The notes under the pieces are model-generated. The model ran no database searches, was not told the DNA's origin, and saw nothing but the letters and a program-made list of their open reading frames with translations. From contig NC_091135.1 of assembly GCF_041381155.1 (NCBI RefSeq), positions 54,325,997 through 54,389,996 on the forward strand: a stretch of 64,000 nt of DNA, given 5' to 3'. Shown here piece by piece: positions 27,601 through 39,600 of this stretch (position 1 is the stretch's first letter; every line of letters begins with the position of its first letter). Position numbers and translations under genes: made by a program. This DNA is from Argopecten irradians (Eukaryota > Mollusca > Bivalvia > Pectinida > Pectinidae).

Positions 27601-30600
27601 AATTTATACAAGTTCTGTTCCCCTTCCCCCAAGGATGTTTCTGGCCAAATTTGGTTACAATCCATCCAGAACTCTAGGACAAGTAGCGATTTATAGGATT
27701 TACCTCTATTATCCCTATTGGGCCCCGCCCCTCCTGCCCCACGGGGGTCAGGGTCACCATTTATGCAAAATCTGATCCCCTTCCCCTAAGGAAGTTTCTG
27801 GCCAAATTTGGTTGCAATCCATGCAGAACTCTAGAACAAGTAGCGTTTTATAGGATTTACCTCTATTACCCCTATTGGGCCCCGCCCCTCCTGCCTCAGG
27901 GGGGTCAGGGTCACCATTTATGCAAAATCTGATCCCCTTCCCCTAAGGAAGTTTCTGGCCAAATTTGGTTGCAATCCATGCAGAACTCTAGGACAAGTAG
28001 CGATTTATAGGATTTACCTCTATTACCCCTATTGGGCCCCGCCCCTCCTGCCCAAGGGGGGTCAGGGTCACCATTTATGCAAAATCTGATCTACTTCCCC
28101 TAAGGAAGTTTCTGGCCAAATTTGGTTGCAATCCATGCAGAACCCTAGGACAAGTAGCGTTTTATAGGATTTACCTCTATTATCCCTATTGGGCCCTGCC
28201 CCTCCTGCCCCAAGGGGGTCAGGGTCACCATTTATGCAAAATCTGATCCCCCTTCCCCTAAGGAAGTTTCTGACCAAATTTGATTAAAATCCATGCAGAA
28301 CTCTAGGACAAGTAGCGATTTAAAGGGAATGTTGACAGACGGACGACGGACGCCGCGCCATGGCAATAGCTCACCGGACCTTCGGGCCAGTTGAGCTAAA
28401 AAGGTTTAGAAGTATTATTTACGATAGATATTTCAACAGAAGACCAAAATGGCGACCATTTTCCTCAACTTGCAAATGTTGTATAATAGGCACATCTGGG
28501 TCACTTAAAAGCTGAAGATAGCACTTCTGTTTCAAACACGGTAAAGACCAAGATGACAGGTAGCAAACAACAGTGATGGCAGAACACAGTAGATTTGAAC
28601 AATTTATGAAAGAAAGGCACAATCTACATAAGCTTAGTCATTAAACTGTACAAACCATCTGTACAAAAGCATATATATATAATTCATCCGTAGACATTTG
28701 CATTTGCAATATGATATTTAGATAAAGATTTTTCCACTTTTCAAGCTTATTCATGCATGTGAATTCCATGATAATTGAAAAATTGTAAAATATCACGTTT
28801 TTTTGCTCAAAATTGCAGTAAATTCTGTTTCCCTTCCCCAAGGATGTTTCAGACCAAATTTGGTTACAATCTATGCATAACTCTATAGCTAGTAGCGTTT
28901 TATAGGATATACTTCTATTTACCCTATTAGGCTCATCCCCTCATGCCCCTGGGGGGTCAGAGCCAAGATTTATACAAACTCTGTTCCCCTTCCTCCAAGG
29001 ATGTTTCAGACCAAATTAAGTAACATTCCATGCAGTACTCTATGACTAGTAGGCATTTATAGGATATACTTCTATTTACCCTATTAGGCCCAGCCCCTCC
29101 TGCCCCTGGGGGGTCAGAGCCAAGATTTATACAAACTCTGTTCCCCTTCCCCCAAGGATGTTTTAGACCAAATTAAGTTACATTCCATGCAGAATTCTAT
29201 GACTAGTGGCATTTTATAGGAGTTACCTCTATTTACCCTATTGGGCCCCTCCCCTCCTGCCCCTGGGTGGTCAGAGCCAAGATTTATACAAACTCAGTTC
29301 CCCTTCCCCCAAGGATTTTTCAGGTCAAATCTGGTTACATTAGATGCAGAACCCTATGAGTAGTAGCGTTTTATAGGATATACCTTTATTTACCCTATTG
29401 GGCCCCGCCCCTCCTGCCCCTGGGGGGTCAGAGCCAAAATTTATACAAGTTCTGTTCCCCTTCCCCCAAGGATGTTTGTGGCCAAATTTGGTTACAATCC
29501 ATGCAGAACTCTATGACTAGTAGGGATTTAAAGGAAATGTTGACGGACGGACGACGGACGGACGACGACGGACGGACGACGGACGCTGCGCCATGACATA
29601 AGCTCACCGGCCCTTTGGGCCAGGTGAGCTAAAAAGTCTCACCTTTGTTCATATGTATCGCCTCAAAATACAAATGTACCTAATCTATTAAGGGTACCAT
29701 GTTTGTATCTTGTACTCAGCTAGGTCACAAAAAAAAAAATAGTTTTGAAATTACAAGCAAGGGAAAGTGAACTTTTTTATATCAGATTTTTCTAGTTCAC
29801 AATGATTCCTATCAGAAACTTCAAATGTATTCAGAACAACATGATACTAAGAATTAAGCGGTGATATTTAGTCTAATGGATAGAAGTCAATCTGAAGGGT
29901 GTGATGAGATGAATCAGCAGAGACTGAGCCATATAGTCCCAATTATCTCTAAACACATGATTTATTATATAACATTAAAACCAATTAAAAAAAAACCCAA
30001 AAAACATAACCCATAATATTTCCGGTGCTTACTTACCGTATTAGTTTTTTCTGCTCCTCCAGTGTATTGGGTAATTCATATAACTTATTCTGTAGCATTT
30101 CACGGAAGGAGTTCACCCTCGACTCAACCTCAGTATACACTGAACGCACAAAAGAGATTTTAAATACTCAATATTTAGAAAAGGTACTTTGATTTCTGTT
30201 TGCAAGGACTTAAATTAGATGATATATAAGTAATAAATACAATTATATGGTTTTTTTTCCAACATGTAATTGTACACAAAGTTAATTCAAATTTTTGCTT
30301 TTGCACAATTCTCTAAATTATGAGGAGTCACCAATGATACATCTAGCAGCATAAACAGCACAATCAGATACCTTAAGAGTATCCGTTTGCTTACTTAATA
30401 TAAAATAACAAAAACAAATGTGTCTTGCAGTCTAATAAATAACAAGTACATGTTCTTATAAAATATGGAGATTGGAACCTAAATTACCTTTTCTGAACAC
30501 TTGGACTTGAGTATCGGAAAATAAAGAACGAGCTCGTACGTAGTCATTGATGACAAGGTTGTAGTCTCCCTGTAATGTAATTTTATTGGTTTACTCTCAA

Positions 30601-33600
30601 TACCAACAATTTCAGTATTAAATGACCGTATATATAAATGGATTTCTACCACAATAGGCGGTGTTATTCAACTCTCACAGCATCAAATAAACAGTGCGGT
30701 TGTTGATTAATAATTTGTTTAAACCACAAGTGGTAAAAACTCTGTACGCATTCTGATTGGCTGACATGGTGAACTTTGACCGAACTACTTTTTGTTTGGT
30801 GTAACAACATCATTTGTCAACGTCATCAATAGTCGAATAACTTCATACTATGTTGTGATCGCCGCTTGACGTCCAAACTGGTGTTGGAAAGGATATGTGT
30901 CGTGGCCATTGTGTCAAAATATGTAACTTATTCATGTGGGGTGTAAAATCGACATGAAATACTAAAAACATGTGTAACGGAAAGAATTAGTAGATTAAAT
31001 GAGTCTGGAACATCATTAACTCAAGAAACATAAAAAATAAGCTTGGTTTCGGTTTTATTAGCTTAATGTCCTGTTATCAGCCAGGGTCATTTAAGGATGT
31101 GTCAGGGACATCTTGACCACTTGACCACATTGGTCCCAAAAAATGAACTAGAAGAACACTGAAATAATATTCTGATTGGAATCCTGTCAAGTTCACAAAG
31201 TTTTACTTAGTTATGCCAAACTAATTACTCTATACCGTTTTCCAGTATTTTGCATAAAACTCACCTTCTGGATATTCCTCTCTATATTTAAAGGAAGGTA
31301 GAAAAGGAATCTAAACCTCTGAAGGACACTAAGGGCGTTCCTGGTCGAGTCAGCTTTGTCTTTCCTTCCAAGCACTTCTTGGAACAGGCCATCTGCACAC
31401 GACTTAGCCTCTAAATTACAGAATATCTTAATATGTTAATCACAAGTACTCAAAGACATACTACATAATCAACATGATGTTAATTTAATTTCATCACATT
31501 AAAATATCTGACAAAAATCAATCAATCATGTTTCTGGAAGTAGTTTTAAACGTCAGAACTTTAATATTACTCTTTAATTGCTCTATTACTAAATTACGGA
31601 GGCTTTTCTTAGAAATATTTTGTATATCAGCTAGCAGAAGTAACAGCAGAGCATCCAGTACGTAGGAAAGAAATTGCTGGATGAAGAATACTTTTAATTT
31701 GCTGGGGACCTTTAAATGGGTGTATTTATTTTTCTCTCCTGAAATAATATAAGAAATGATCTTGTAATACATACGCATGAGTAGCACAGCATAGGAGTTA
31801 ATGGACTGGCCGCGGATATCGTCACTACAGTATTTCTCATACATCGCTGTAAGGAAATGCAATCACAGTGTAACAACTGTTGAACTTTACAATCACAGTG
31901 TAACAACTGTTGAACTTTACAATCACAGTGTAACAACTGTTGAACTTTACAATCACAGTGTAACAACTGTTGAACTTTACAATCACAGTTTAACAACTGT
32001 TGAACTTTACAATCACAGTGTAAAAACTGTTGAACTTTACAATCACAGTGTAACAACTGTTGAACTTTACAATCACAGTGTAACAACTGTTGAACTTTAC
32101 AATCACAGTTTAACAACTGTTGAACATTACAATCACAGTGTAACAACTGTTGAACTTTACAATCACAGTGTAACAACTGTTGAAATTTACAATCACAGTG
32201 TAATAACTGTTGAACTTTACAATCACAGTATAACAACTGTTGAACTTTACAATCACAGTGTAACGACTGTTGAACAAATATAAGATCACAACTGTCATAA
32301 AAAGATCATGTTTACGACAAAGGTACTACATGATTTTCATTAAGTTAAAGAAAAATTTACATAGATTGAGAATGAAAATTTACCTTCCAGACTATCGAGG
32401 CAGTCGAGTGTGGATGAAAGGTTAGATTTAACAAAAGCAATGGGACCCTCTGATCTCTGGGTGGCTCGCCTCTTCATGTGGGCCAGCCCGGCCTTTAGGT
32501 CTTCAAAACTGTTAATATCAATAGCAGATTATTGATGTTGCAAATTTTAGTATGTTAGACAAGGCATTACTTGCATGTACTCCAAAGACAAGAAGTCTGT
32601 TATAAAACTTCATGGACAATATTTGATATGAAAAGGTCTTGAAATACAAGTACATGTGATTGTATTACAGTATTAGAATTTCCAATATTGAATGTATTAC
32701 CTGAGAAAGTATTGCTACAATTATTCTACATCATTTCCAACAATATAATTCAATTATCTCCCCCTGATACTGAATGTTCTATATTCAATTATCTCCCGCT
32801 GATACTGAATGTTCTGTATTCAATTATCTCCCCCTGATACTGAATGTTCTATATTCAATTATCTCCCCCTGATACTGAATGTTCTATATTCAATTATCTC
32901 CCCCTGATACTGAATGTTCTATATTCAATTATCTCCTCCTGATACTGAATGTTCTATATTCAATTATCTCCCCCTGAATCTGAATGTTCTGACATTTTGA
33001 AAGAATCATTAATACATATGAATATAGGGACTCTACTGTGACAAGAGCATTTTTTTAGTTTTAACTGGAAGCCTCCATCAATTTTTATCTAAACCTGTCC
33101 AAATAACAGTTTTTTCAAAGGTTACCTAAACATTTTAACACTAAAACAGTGTTTGAAGTATTCGTTTAACCTTATTATTATAGAGAGGACACTTAATAAT
33201 TACCCCGTGTTGTGGTGGTTCTCTAGTAAATACCAGGAAGGGGAAAAGTTCTCTAAGGTCATGTTCCCAGAAGCTGAAACATCATTAAAACATTTTCAAT
33301 GAACAATTGAAAACAATAAAAACCTGCAACTATAGAAATTGTCCTCTTTCTCAGGAAATTTAATAGTAGATTTCGGATTTTGAAATACTCAGCTGAGAAT
33401 TACATTACCAGCACAATATACTTGAACTGTTTCATACTATCTTCTTCAGTCAGTTACATAACTAAGAATTGGTCAGCTGATCAACTGAAGGAGATTGTGA
33501 TAAACAGTCGATATATACCATAATTATTCTTTGAGTAAAATTTAAAATCTAATAAAAGCTGAGCCTAAATTAAGGTTACTATGAACAATGAACCAAGTCA

Positions 33601-36600
33601 TACAACATATTTAAAAATATCATACACTACAACTACTGTTTCAAGTTTACTTACATTCTGGAAATATTTCTGCTAATTCTTCTTCAGTAAACTTTGCACT
33701 GAAACAGACAAACATGCCGTACAGTATCTGTCATCCTATGAAAAGTTTGAAAACAGTTTTAAGAGTAAGAAGGAAAAGTTTTTAAAAAAGCCTAAATTTT
33801 CTGAAATGGTGTATCATACCACTTGTCAAATACTTGTCAACAAGAAAACATGAGTTTTTTTTTATATTCTAAAGATCAACTCACTGACTGCCTTCGTCTG
33901 AGATTCCGAGTGGGTCTTCATCATCCTTTGAGAATATAGGGGACTGAGGCCGTCCGTGGCGCATATTGGTCATTACACTCTGTGACTCGTCAATCCATAT
34001 AGCAGACTCTTGTAAAGGACCTGGGTAAATATACAATTACACTCTGTGACTCGTCAATCCATATAGCAGACTCTTGTAAAGGACCTGGGTAAATATACAA
34101 TTACACTCTGTGACTCGTCAATCCATATAGCAGACTCTTGTAAAGGACCTGGGTAAATATACAATTACACTTTGTGACTCGTAAATCCATACAGCAGACT
34201 CTTGTAAAGAATCTGGATAAATATACAATCAATAGGTAGCATAGACGTAAGTTATTGTACAAAGTAGCCCTTGAAGCTCACAGAACATCTTACCTATCTG
34301 TACAGCTTACCTATCTGTACAGCTTACCTATCTGTACACCTTACCTATCTGTACAAAGTAGCCCTTGAAGCCCACAGTACATCTAACCTATCTTTACAAA
34401 GTAGCCCAGCCCACAGTACACCTTACATATCTGTACAGCTTACCTATCTGTACAGCTTACCTATCTGTACAGCTTACCTATCTGTACAGCTTACCTATCT
34501 GTACAGCTTACCTATCTGTACAGCTTACCTATCTGTACACCTTACCTATCTGTACAAAGTAGCCCTTGAAGCCCACAGTACATCTAACCTATCTGTACAA
34601 AGTAGCCCTCACGATACACCTTACCTATCTGTACAAAGTAGCCCTTGAATCCCACGGTACTGTTTATCTATCTGTACAAAGTAATTCTTGAAGCCCACAG
34701 TACATCTAACTTATCTGTACAAAGTAGCCCTTGAAGTCCACGATACACCTTACCTATCGGTACAGCTTACCTATTTGTACACCTTACCTATCTGTACAGC
34801 TTACCTATCTGTACAAAGTAGCCCTTTAATCCCACAGTACAGTTTACATATCTGTAAGCCCACAGTACATCTAACCTATCTGTACAATGCCCTTGAAGCC
34901 CATGGTACATCTAATTACCTGTCTGTACACCTTACCTATCTGAACACATTACCTATCTGTACAAAGTAGCCCTTGAAGCCCACAGTACATCTAATTACCT
35001 GTCTGTACACCTTACCTATCTGTACAATACCCTTGAAGCCCACGGTACACCTTACCTATCTGTACACCTTACCTGTCTGTACACCTTACCTATCTGTACA
35101 AAGTAGCCCTTGAAGCCCACAGTACATATAATTACCTGTCTGTACACCTTAACTATCTGTACAATACCCTTGAAGCCCACGGTACACCTTACCTATCTGT
35201 ACATCTTACCTATTTGTACACCTTACCTATATGTACACTTTACCTTTTTTGTACAAAGTAGCCCTTGAAGTCCACGATACACCTTACCTATCTGTACAGC
35301 TTACCTTTCTGTACACCTTACCTATCTGTACATCTTACCTATCTGTACAAAGTAGCCCTTGAAGCCCACAGTACATCTTACCTATCTGTACAATTTACCT
35401 ATTTGTACAAAGTAGCCCTTGAAGCCCACAGTACATCTTACCTATTTGTACACTTTACCTATTTGTACAAAGTAGCCCATGAAGTCCACGATACACCTTA
35501 CCTATCGGTACAGCTTACCTATCTGTACACCTTACCTATCTGTACACCTTACCTATCTGTACACCTTACCTATCGGTACACCTTACCTATCTGTACACCT
35601 TACCTATCGGTAGACCTTACCTATCTGTACACTTTACCTATTTGTACAAAGTAGCCCTTGAAGCCCACAGTACATCTTACCTATCTGTACACTTTACCTA
35701 TTTGTACAAAGTAGCCCTTGAAGTCCACAGTACATCTAATTACCTATCTGTACACCTTACCTATCTGTACAGCTTACCTATCTGTACAAAGTAGCCTTTG
35801 CAGCCCACAGTACATCTAATTACCTATCTGTACAGCTTACCTATCTGTAACAACAGGACTCAATACACCGCCTCCTGCACAATATGTTAATCCTGTCCCA
35901 ATCCCGTACCACGTACCCTACTCCACACCGGCCCCGCAAATGGCCAGCATGGAACCGCCTCCCCCGCCTCCGCCCTCGCCTCCTCCTACGCCTTCGATGT
36001 TTCTTATCAATGATCTACATACTAGACTCTCACAACTAGACCAAATTCTCCCCAAACTAGACATTCTAGATCAGATAAATGAAAAAATAAATACGTTTGA
36101 AAACTGTATAAGAAATATCCAAAAAGATTTGGGTGATGTTAGGGAAATGGCGGAGAGAAACAAGGCTACAAACGATAAACAGGAAGATCACCACTGCAAC
36201 CTGGAATTCCGTGTAAGTGAGTTAGAGAAAAAAAATGAAATGTTACTTCAAGAAAACCACGAACTATCTGAAAACTTCCTGAGACTGCAGACACAGTCCA
36301 TGAAGTACAATTTGCTATTCTCAGGAATCCCTGATACTTATGACCAGACTGAAAACGCTGAAGATACGGTGAAGGACTTTCTCCGCGATTCCTTACAAAT
36401 CGAGCGCGCGGATGAAATAGCATTTGACAATGTTCACCGACTCCGACAGAGGAGCGACCGCAAACCTCGCAGCATCATTGCTAAATTTTCAAAGTACAGT
36501 GACTTAGAAAAAGTACTCCAGGCGGCGCCTACTAAACTACGGGATAAACCGGAGATCAGCATACAAAAACAATTTCCTCAAGAAATCGCGCGAAGGCGCG

Positions 36601-39600
36601 GCGCGCTTTACCCAGTGATGAGGGAACAGAAACGCCGTGGTAACCGGGCTGTGCTTAATTACGATACTTTGTATGTTAACGGAGAGCCATACCGCGACGC
36701 ACCCCCGAGATATCCTGCAACCGAACGACCACCTCCCGGAAACAACGGCCGTCACTAGGGACGCGACACAAGGGGTCATGTGACCAAGGACTTAAAATTT
36801 ACCTACCTCAATGTATGTGGTATCAAATCAAAACTGTTATTACCTGAATTTGTAGATGTTATCAAATCAAATGACGTCTCTATTTTTGTAGAAACTAAAA
36901 CAGATGACTATGACGTCCTAGATTTACCCCAGGGATTCAGTTATATAGCGAAAAACAGATCACACGCTAAGCGTAAGTCAGGTGGTATAATATTGATCTA
37001 TAAGAACGAGTATAAGTCATCATTAGTGTTTCATAAAACTCCTTCAGAGTTTGTTCAATGGGTAGAAATAAATACCTCTAAAAACTCGCATAATCTACTG
37101 ATAGGCTGCGTTTATGTACCGCCAGAAACGTCAAAATACACTTCGAATGAAGCGTTTGATGATATCGAAAATGAAATGACCAATCTGGTTAAGAATGAAC
37201 AAAAAATAATGATTATTGGTGACCTAAATGCTAGAACACAATGCCATAATGATTTTGTTGTTCCAGACGGTCAGCTGGTAGAACTTTCTAATGCAGTTGA
37301 AAGCAATGATTTGAGAAATTATTTTTACGATTATGAATCATTAATTCGGGCTGGAGTCCCATTACTAAGAGCTAGCCAAGATCAAGCTAGACCAAATACA
37401 TTTGGAATCAAACTTCTAGAATTTTGTAAAAATAACAATCTTTACATAGCGAATGGTAGGGCCGGTAAGGACATTAACATTGGTAGAAATACGTGTAAAG
37501 ATGTAAGTCTGATAGATTATTTAATCGTCTCCTCAGATATATTTCCTATATTAACTGATTTCGAAATTCTGGATTTTGACCCACTTATATCTGATGCGCA
37601 TTGTAGAGTATTGTATAGTATTCAATACACAGAGGCCATATTTGAAAATGAAAAAAATACTTCAACCTCAGAGAAAATAAGAAAATGGGTAAAAGAAAAA
37701 CAAACTGATTTTGTTAACACTCTACAATCTGAACAAGACGGTATCATAATGGAAATAAATGAGAAAATAACAAGACTTCAGCAGTCAACAACACCAGTAT
37801 TAAAAACTGATATAAATGATATAGTAAATATGATTACGGACATGTTTAAAAAGGCAGCTAAAAATGTTTTTGGTACACAAGAAAACAGAATTAATAGAAG
37901 AAAATTTACACTAAATTGTGACAAACCTTGGTTTACACGCGACTGCTCACGTAAAAGACAAGAATTTCATGAAGCGAAAAAACGTTATAATATTCTGAAA
38001 AGTAGTGCAAACCGGAAAACACTAGTGAAAAAGAGCAGGGAATATAGGAATCTCTTGAAGACAAATTACAAGAAATTCCAAGAAAATATCGAAACTGAAA
38101 TTAGAAGAGCATCAGTTAATCAACCAAAAGTATTTTGGGATATGTTGAATAGACTTGATAAGAAGCATAATGAACTTAATGTTGATTTACCTATCGAAGA
38201 CCTCTATACATATTTCAGCAATCTAAATTCAACCAAAGATAATGACACAGAAGAATTTGAAATTCCTATTTTTACAGATAACACATATGACAATATACTG
38301 AATGATAAAATTTCTTCCAAAGAAATTGTGGACGCAATTAAAAAATTAAATAATAATAAAGCATGTGGCATTGATAATATATATAATGAATACATTAAGA
38401 GTACTGTAAATGAAATGTTACCTGTTTATGACAAACTTTTTAATATTGTTCTCGACACTGGTATTATTCCGGAAAGCTGGAGTACGGGGATTATTAAGCC
38501 TATCTTTAAAAATAAAGGTGATCCCAAAGATCTAGATAATTACAGGGCAATTACACTAGTTTCGTGTCTTGGAAAGGTTTTTACGTCTGTTATCAATGCT
38601 AGGTTGTATAAACTATCGGATGAAATTGATCTCATCAGTCACGCACAGGCGGGCTTTCGAAAAGGTCATTCAACCGTAGACAATATATTTATTTTACATG
38701 TACTTATTTCGTTGTACTTGTCTTCAGGTAAAAAAATTTACTGTGCTTTTATTGATTTCAAAAAGGCCTTTGACTCGGTTTGGCGTGTTGGCCTGTGGCA
38801 AAAGTTAATCAAGAGTAATATAACTGGCAAAATATTTAATGTTTTATATGCTATGTATTCGAACAACAAAATCTTGTGTACAAAATGGAAATGAAAAATC
38901 AGAGATGTTCACATCCAATATCGGTCTAAAACAAGGGGAAAATTGCTCACCTTTTTTATTTGCCCTGTATCTGAATGATTTAGAAACTTATTTTGCTGAT
39001 AAAAATGTTGATTGTCTAAACAAAATCCATGAGTTATGTCGAGAGAACCTTAACATGTATGTTCGACTTTTTCTAATTTTATATGCTGACGACACCGTTT
39101 TGATGTCTGAATCAGCTGATGGTTTGCAAGCAATGTTAGATATGTTTCAAGATTATTGTCAAATGTGGAAACTTGTGGTGAACACTACAAAAACTAAAGT
39201 GATGATTTTTTCGAAAAGAAAAACAAAAACGGCAAATAACTTTTCCATTTTTGATAATAGATTGGATATCGTAGAAACTTTTTCGTATCTAGGAGTAATT
39301 TTCAATTATAATGGAAGTTTTAACATTGCTAAGAAACATTTATGTGATCAAGCTAAAAAGGCACTTTTCGCCTTGTATCGTAAAATAAGGAATCTGCACC
39401 TACCTATAGATATACAATTAAAACTATTTGATTCATTGGTTAAGCCAATTTTATTGTACGGGAGTGAAATATGGGGTTTCGAGAACATAAATATGTTGGA
39501 AAAAATCCACCTACAATATTGCAAAAGAATTCTTGGTGTGAAGAAAAATTCTACAAATTTCATGATATACGGAGAAACTGGCAGATTCCCTATTTCAATC

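Noticed and set aside
28419-28622. Missing EXOC2 exon
   Set aside because: [11 protein letters not shown] is faintly reminiscent of the human block, but no AG gives the required phase-2 entry and the GDPAWQC core is absent.
31712-32283. Overlapping 160- and 174-codon frames on opposite strands
   Set aside because: Both arise from a 30-bp repeat whose length is a multiple of three.
34271-35654. Plus-strand frames with repeated TYLY-type text as coding
   Set aside because: They are antisense readings of the exon 3-derived array.
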